Below the pieces are notes generated by a model. That model was not told the DNA's origin. It was given only the letters and a program-made list of their open reading frames with translations, and ran no database searches. This document shows positions 58,972-64,000 of a stretch of DNA of 64,000 nucleotides, one piece after another (position 1 is the first letter of the stretch; each line of letters starts with the position of its first letter). This stretch comes from Polytrichum commune (Eukaryota > Streptophyta > Polytrichopsida > Polytrichales > Polytrichaceae), in NCBI GenBank assembly GCA_950295325.1, contig OX485808.1:42182527-42246526 (forward strand). Direction: 5' to 3'. Made by a program: the position numbers and the translations under genes.

Positions 58972-59104
58972 CTGGGGGCTTGTGGACTTAAAGCTCCGTA
59001 CAATGGAGGCTCATTGAGCCCTGTATACATGTGCCGATCCTCTTCTTCTGATCTCGTCTTCTTGCCTCCATCAGTTGGAGAGAAACACCCATAGCGTCCG
59101 CAAC
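58972..59104 (-). CDS. Probable exon of an unidentified minus-strand gene
   Basis: The 133-nt segment is bounded on the minus strand by an acceptor (TTTGCGGCAG before 59104) and a consensus donor (CCCCAG/GTAATT after 58972). It reads CGRYGCFSPTDGGKKTRSEE then EDRHMYTGLNEPPLYGALSP without stops. I do not recognise the family. It may be a 3' exon of the WD40 gene upstream or a separate gene. Confidence 0.45.
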
Positions 59105-59430
59105 CTGCCGCAAATTGTGGAAGAATGTCATAGACTTTATTGATTACTAGAAGAAGTGACCTAATCGCTGATCCATACATGCATGTAAAGCTTTTGATTG
59201 CACACAAGGCTGCTGTTATATATAACATACACAGCATACGCAATTCCTGACTCACTAACCGCTCACGTCAACTATGGACTTCAAATTAGCAATACATGGC
59301 ATAATCTCAAAGTAATAAAGAAGGGACAAGTGCTCCAGAGAGGAGCCTGACCCTCCCCACCCATCATTTCCTTGGGATACTAGCTGCCTCCTCCAATCTT
59401 CTATTCTCACTACGCTCAATAGTCCTATTA

Positions 59431-60141
59431 GTGTGGGTTACCGTTTGAAGTTCCAAGTTGCTATGAACTTTTATCGAGAATATAATCTTTTCACCAAGTT
59501 ATTTCATGTTCCTTGACGTTCATACTAATCCATTTATGATATTTAATGTCACATGTGTAATAGTGTCACTTACCCTATTTTTAGGCATATGCTAGGTTAC
59601 ATTGATGATTCACAACTTCACCATAAGTGTCACCTCACGACACTTGGCATTCAAGTGCGCTTTCTAATACCTTGGCATGAGTATGTTCAATAGTGTTATG
59701 AGGTGCACACCTATGTTACACAATGGTCTACAAGTTGACTAAAGTGTACACAAATGACACTTGCCATTAGTATGCTCAAGAATATCTTCCTCTTGCACTC
59801 TAAAGTGTAAACACACGACACTTGCCGTGAGTACGCTCAAAAACATCTTCCCCTTGCATATGAAAACGCAAGAGTATCATCTAAAGTATCCCAACGTGCT
59901 ACTCTAAATGTCATAATGTAGATATGTTTTCACTTGAAGAAGTTCCTTATGTCGATGAAGGGAATCATGTTGGCAATTAGCGGGCGTGACAGTTTGAGAC
60001 CTCTAGGCATCTAGTTTAGGCCCTTTGCAAATAGTGTACGTGACGCTAAATACCATAAGCGGTCTGTCTTATATGGTTAAGAAAATGTTAATCTCCATAG
60101 AAAATTATGGCAAAGGTGTAACTCCAAATAGTAACCCACAC
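59431..60141. mobile_element. DNA transposon, family D, copy 2 (about 710 bp)
   Basis: The left end GTGTGGGTTACCGTTTGAAG and right end (reverse complement GTGTGGGTTACTATTTGGAG) are inverted repeats, each flanked by TA (TTA on the left, TAA on the right). Termini match the 180-bp MITE at 33878-34056. The interior has repeats of GACACTTGCC and GTATGCTCAA. No transposase is seen. Confidence 0.7.
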
Positions 60142-60639
60142 TAAAAGCATTAATTAGTGTACCTATCTCCCCTACTAGTGCTCGCCTTCTACACGCTCAT
60201 TTTTTACATAAAAAATCCCGAACATGTTGGGTCAACCCTTAAGATTCCATGCAAGATCCTAAACAGGACTGCCTGCAAGAATCCGCTCGGCCTTTGCTAA
60301 CCCAACTCGATCTGCTCTGTAGGGTTTGCATGGAAAGGTTGCAAACGACCTACTCAAGAAACGAAACGTGGAGAGAGATGCGTTTCCTGTGCAACACTCT
60401 ACCCGTGGAGACATTGGAGAAAAATGAAATGAATTTGTTATGATCTAGTATAACTGAACACATAACATTGCTAAGCTCCACCTACCACATACCCTAGGCA
60501 GGAAAAAAATTCGGCCATAGGACCGGGAATTAAACATCGCTAGGACTGATGCGGTTGTTTTAAAAATAAATGGATTGCAATTTATCAACTCTGCTGAATT
60601 TATCAACAAGTTGAATAAAAAAAAACTGATTTCACTTGC
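60142..60639. other. Unassigned stretch
   Basis: An open plus-strand frame at 60249-60443 (QESARPLLTQLDLLCRVCME) looks moderately protein-like but lies between minus-strand exons and has no supporting signals. Otherwise nothing recognised; it is probably an intron of the minus-strand gene. Confidence 0.3.
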
Positions 60640-60932
60640 CTGCAAAGCTTTGTGACTGTTGAACTCTTCGTCGTGAATCCTCTGCACCTCGGCCAACAAT
60701 CGCACAGTGGAAAATAGATATGGAATTTGCAAAGCCTCTGCAGATTCTTGGATACCAATTCTGTTTGTTTGCGATAAATTAGCCCGGCCGATGCTGGACT
60801 TTACAATCTGGAGCAACACCGTCGACAGTGGGATTGGCTCCCTGCAGCTTGATGAAGAATCAACTGATTGCAACTCATCATCCTCACATTCCCAAAACCC
60901 CTCAGGCATTGGTTTCTTACATTGGCAACATA
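60640..60932 (-). CDS. Probable exon of an unidentified minus-strand gene, zinc-binding Cys cluster
   Basis: The minus-strand frame begins after an acceptor-like ATCCAG and reads CCQCKKPMPEGFWECEDDE, then VLLQIVKSSIGRANLSQTNR and STVRLLAEVQRIHDEEFNSH. It ends at TTTGCAG/GCAAGT (a possible GC-AG intron) or at the GT four bases on. The C-x2-C plus later Cys suggests a small zinc ribbon; the rest looks helical. The family is not recognised. It probably belongs to the same transcription unit as the WD40 exons at 63921-61976. Confidence 0.5.
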
Positions 60933-60940
60933 CTGGATAT

Positions 60941-61830
60941 GCCATAATTTGGTGCAGAAACTCTTAAAAGTGTTGTGTCATCGGTGAGCGTAGCAAAGAA
61001 TTTTCTGACTCTTCTGCTGCCTTAGTGCTGCCTTGAGGGATGTTGCATCAAGAAGAACACGGTACCAAATTGCCTATTCCAAGAAAATTTCATTGAAACA
61101 AAAAGAATTGGCTAATCTTGGTGCTTGCGTCAAGAAGTGGAGAATAAAAGCTGGATGTATTTCATGGCCTTTTTGCAACCCACCTGTTTCTTTGTATGGT
61201 TCTGCATGTTGTTACTCTTTCAAGGTGTCTTCACCTGGCCTTGTAAATTTTAAACGTGGGTTGCTGACAAGAATTACCGCTTTTCTGGCAATGATATTAC
61301 ATGTAAAAAACTTCACCTCGAAAATGTTGTGCCCAATTGCCATTTGCTACACGATACCAATCCGTTTCTTTCATTTTGCTTCTTGGATGATTGAGAGAGT
61401 TTCCACTTCAATTATAAAGATAACGCGAACTTTTAATTCCAGGTTCTCGCAGTATACTTGGTGCTTCTTTCCTTTCAATCCTCTTTTGAGATCCTTGTAT
61501 CAGGCTTGGCAATCCTGAATTTGGATTCGTCACTGTTTGGATCTTGTGCGCTCTGTCCGCACCTCCAGCAATGGAAAGATTGTCCCCAAACAATAATTTT
61601 GGAGTGCGTTAATATTGTTCAATTGAAGGGTGCACCGCTGTAATCTGCTTCTTAAAGATTATAAGCTCATACTGAGAGCCCATTCTCCCTCGATAGCAAA
61701 TTGCAAGCAAATTTCACCTGAATCGCCTAACACAAAGCTCTGGCTAGGAAACGATAACATCATCTATTCGATTCCTTGGTGGTCAATGATCATGGCGGAT
61801 TGCAGAGGGATGAATGGCGGGCCTCATGGT
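60941..61830. other. Probable intronic stretch of the minus-strand gene
   Basis: On the minus strand a small candidate exon at about 61238-61286 (KSGNSCQQPTFKIYKA) is bounded by ATTGCCAG and CCAG/GTGAAG. Another open segment lies at 61440-61593. Neither can be confirmed. The long plus-strand frame at 61033-61518 encodes nothing recognisable. Confidence 0.3.
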
Positions 61831-61835
61831 GGTAT

Positions 61836-62097
61836 GGATCCCAGTTCATTGGCGGGCATAATTCTGATTGTCACCTCAATCTGTAGCTTAGTACTTGATT
61901 GGGAACCCATCAAAACTCCAGACCTCACCTCATTAGGATTTCTTGGGGTATTCCATATGCAAAAGGTGGTGGGCTTCAAGGTGGTCCGGATTCACTGGCA
62001 GGCACAACTCTGATTGTCAGCTCAATCTGTAGCTTAATTGATGGAGAACCCATCAAAACTCCACACCTCACCTCATTTGGATTTCTTAGAGTTTGGA
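61836..62097. repeat. 146-bp tandem duplication at the end of the WD40-gene exon
   Basis: The stretch with TCTGATTGTCACCTCAATCT and AACCCATCAAAACTCCAGAC (61836-61955) repeats at 61982-62097 with few changes. On the minus strand both encode NPNEVR(C/S)GVLMGS and KLQIE(L/V)TIR, and both contain a GAG/GTGAGG donor-like site. Confidence 0.85.
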
Positions 62098-63921
62098 GAT
62101 TGTACCAGGCATTATCCTCACCTTGCCTACTTTGCCCATTCTCAGTGTTGGTGCTTGTGGAAGCATCGATGGATCGTTGCGGTGCTTGGGAATCCATCAA
62201 AGCCGCATTCCTTACATCAAAATCCTTTTTGATGGGTGGCATCTGGTACCAAGTACTACACTCATTGTGCCTAGTAAATTTCATAGTTTCAGTGCCTGTG
62301 CTTGTCATACCTCTTGGAGGACAATTTTTTCTCTGCATATCAGATAATATGTCTAATATTTTCTGGCAGTCTTCTTTCTCAAGCTGATGGTGCGGTTTGC
62401 TGCCTTCACCAGTGTAAGGGCTACTTGCCTGATTGCGTGTCCGTGTTTCTGGTGCACACTCGCCACAAACTTTGTGATATTTGTTTCCACTCGGTTGATT
62501 CTTTGGAAGTATTTCATGGTTATTAAAATTGGTTTCCTTGTTGCTCATGTTTGTCAATTGCTGGACTGTACACAGAGGGCTACTCGCCCGGTCACAGGTC
62601 TGACCTTGGTAAACTGCACACTCATCACAAACTTTGTTTTCATCACTTCTTCCTCTACTCTGTTTTTTCTTTGGTGAGGATCTCTTTGGGGGACTTCCGC
62701 CATATTTTTCATGGTCTTTCAGAGGGTGACCACAAACCGGGCATTGCTCATTGATGTCTCGTCCTTTGTTTCCTTCCCAAATAAGACAACATGGAATAGT
62801 CTGCTTTGATTTGCCCTTGTCTTTCATTCGAAAGCTCATGACAGGTTGCATGCTCTGCTGTCCATCCCCTTCGACTGATGTACCCAGTTGTGGAATGCTC
62901 TCTTTTTTATCCCCACCGCCAGGTTTAAAGTTGACACTGCACTTCCTTGGCACTACTTCTTTGCGGTCACGAGAAAGTATGCGAGTTCGGCATGCAGCAG
63001 ATTTTGAGACAACAGTGCTGGTGTTGTTTTTCTGTTGGCTCACTGTGCAAGTGCATTGACACAACTGATGGTGCTTGTCGACTGGGTCTGAGGAAGCCCT
63101 GCCATGAATTTTTTCAGGCAGTTTTTCAGGATTCTGACAAACTCTCTCTTCCTCCACCCTGCATATTTAGGTGGCAGGTTAGCATCTCCTGAGAAAGATT
63201 GATTTAACAAAGGTTGAACAACATCTGCAGACAAGGGAATATATAGTTAATGTTGATCCTACCTCAGGTCACTTGTCAGGTGAATTGCGGCGTCATCTGC
63301 AACCTCAAACAACACAGGGATTGGCATGTATTATTGCAATGTATATGACAATTGTCGAACCATACTCATGTCAAATGGAGAAAAGTGGTGTTCTTAACCT
63401 GGCTTCGCAGTCTACGTCTTCCCATTCCAGGCTCTTGATTGTGCTTCTCTTGGGGGACGGGCTCGTTCCTGTGAGTTCTGGTAGAATGTGTGCCTGCAAT
63501 CCATTACTTGTGCACACCAATAGAATGCGCCAAGCAGCCGTCACTTCCGTTCCGAGTCTTCTGCACAGGTCTATAGCCGGACAGTAGAACGAGCAACACC
63601 CCAACCATGATTTGAAGTTAAGACAACCCACACATCTCCATGTTGTAGTTTCGTAGAGAATCACTCGTTCCGATGTCCCGACCTGTTGCGAAGAAGAAGC
63701 AATGGTTGACCAGTCTGTTAGAAGTGAGGTCCCTGCTGCCAAAAGACCTCCGTCTGCACGAAAGCTCAAACACATTACGGGAACATCGCCACAATTGCCT
63801 GTCCAATATGCCGTCCACTTCTGGTGGCTGGAATATCGTATCCATACCCTAACGTTCCCCTCGCATGTCCCAACAGCCAAGTATTCTGGAGTTCGCAACA
63901 CTTCCAGTATGTTGCTTAAAC
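61976..63921 (-). CDS. WD40-repeat protein with Cys-rich C-terminal region, partial (runs off the right edge)
   Basis: Two exons are clear: 63921-63399 (acceptor TTCAG, donor GCCAG/GTTAAG) and 63158 down to a stop at 61976 or a donor near 62072, joined in phase (AG|G) over a 240-bp intron. Exon 1 shows WD40-type strands: LRTPEYLAVGTCEGNVRVWI, VPVMCLSFRADGGLLAAGT, and RVILYETTTWRCVGCL. Exon 2 is disordered and Lys/Ser-rich, with CPVCGHPLKDH and CDEC and CGEC motifs that could bind zinc. WD40 domains are scaffolds, and no specific role can be assigned. The N-terminus lies beyond position 64000. Downstream exons may be those at 60932-60640 and 59104-58972. Confidence 0.6.
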
Positions 63922-64000
63922 CTGAAGAACAGAAACCCCTCCTGTTTGAAATTGTTTTGATACACTTGTTTGAACTTCAAACAGTAATTGAAGAAGACCT

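Noticed and set aside
61033-61518. 161-aa plus-strand ORF
   Set aside because: Lies in what is probably an intron of the minus-strand gene; composition is not convincing and no domain is seen.

Overview
The window reads as nuclear DNA of a land plant, probably a seed-free one (moss, lycophyte or fern; this narrower placement is inference). Evidence: AT-rich sequence with GT-AG introns, a VOZ transcription factor gene (a land-plant family), a plant-type haspin kinase, interstitial TTTAGGG telomere repeats, CACTA-type and MULE-type DNA transposons, and long gene-poor stretches packed with foldback elements. There are no bacterial operons, rRNA genes or CRISPR arrays, and I found no convincing tRNA gene.

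Layout. 0-8 kb: a two-exon MULE-like transposase with a C-terminal SWIM finger (about 1187 aa), flanked by two small charged ORFs on the other strand, a 44-bp minisatellite and direct repeats about 7 kb apart. 8-13.5 kb: a CCGG-dense stretch, a MITE, a 5'-truncated LINE copy and another MITE. 13.5-20.4 kb: pieces of a minus-strand F-box/kelch-like pseudogene, separated by a 5.68-kb CACTA element (13846-19524) with a 3-bp target-site duplication and dozens of GACTA/TAGTC motifs. 20.9-21.8 kb: two short inverted-repeat elements. 22.9-25.9 kb: decayed exons of an EDR2-like START-domain gene. 25.9-31.3 kb: a haspin kinase gene whose 12 exons join in frame (597 codons). 31.3-42.5 kb: intergenic DNA with foldback elements, a 200-bp CACTA-type MITE and a telomere-repeat island. 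42.5-46.7 kb: a decayed minus-strand LINE with RT, RNase H, a zinc-knuckle-like motif and a restriction-like endonuclease. 48.4-53.3 kb: a complete VOZ gene (5 exons, 555 aa) with tandem repeats in introns 2, 3 and 4. 53.4-58.9 kb: more foldback elements. 58.9-64 kb: minus-strand exons, including part of a WD40-repeat gene that runs off the right edge.

The host genes do not form a pathway. Haspin acts in mitosis, VOZ in transcription, and the WD40 protein has no assigned role. What links the window is repeat activity: tandem duplication inside genes (haspin N-terminus, VOZ exon 3 and introns, WD40-gene C-terminus) and insertion of many non-autonomous DNA transposons between them. Exon limits were deduced by eye from splice signals, phase and remembered family motifs; no alignment was run.
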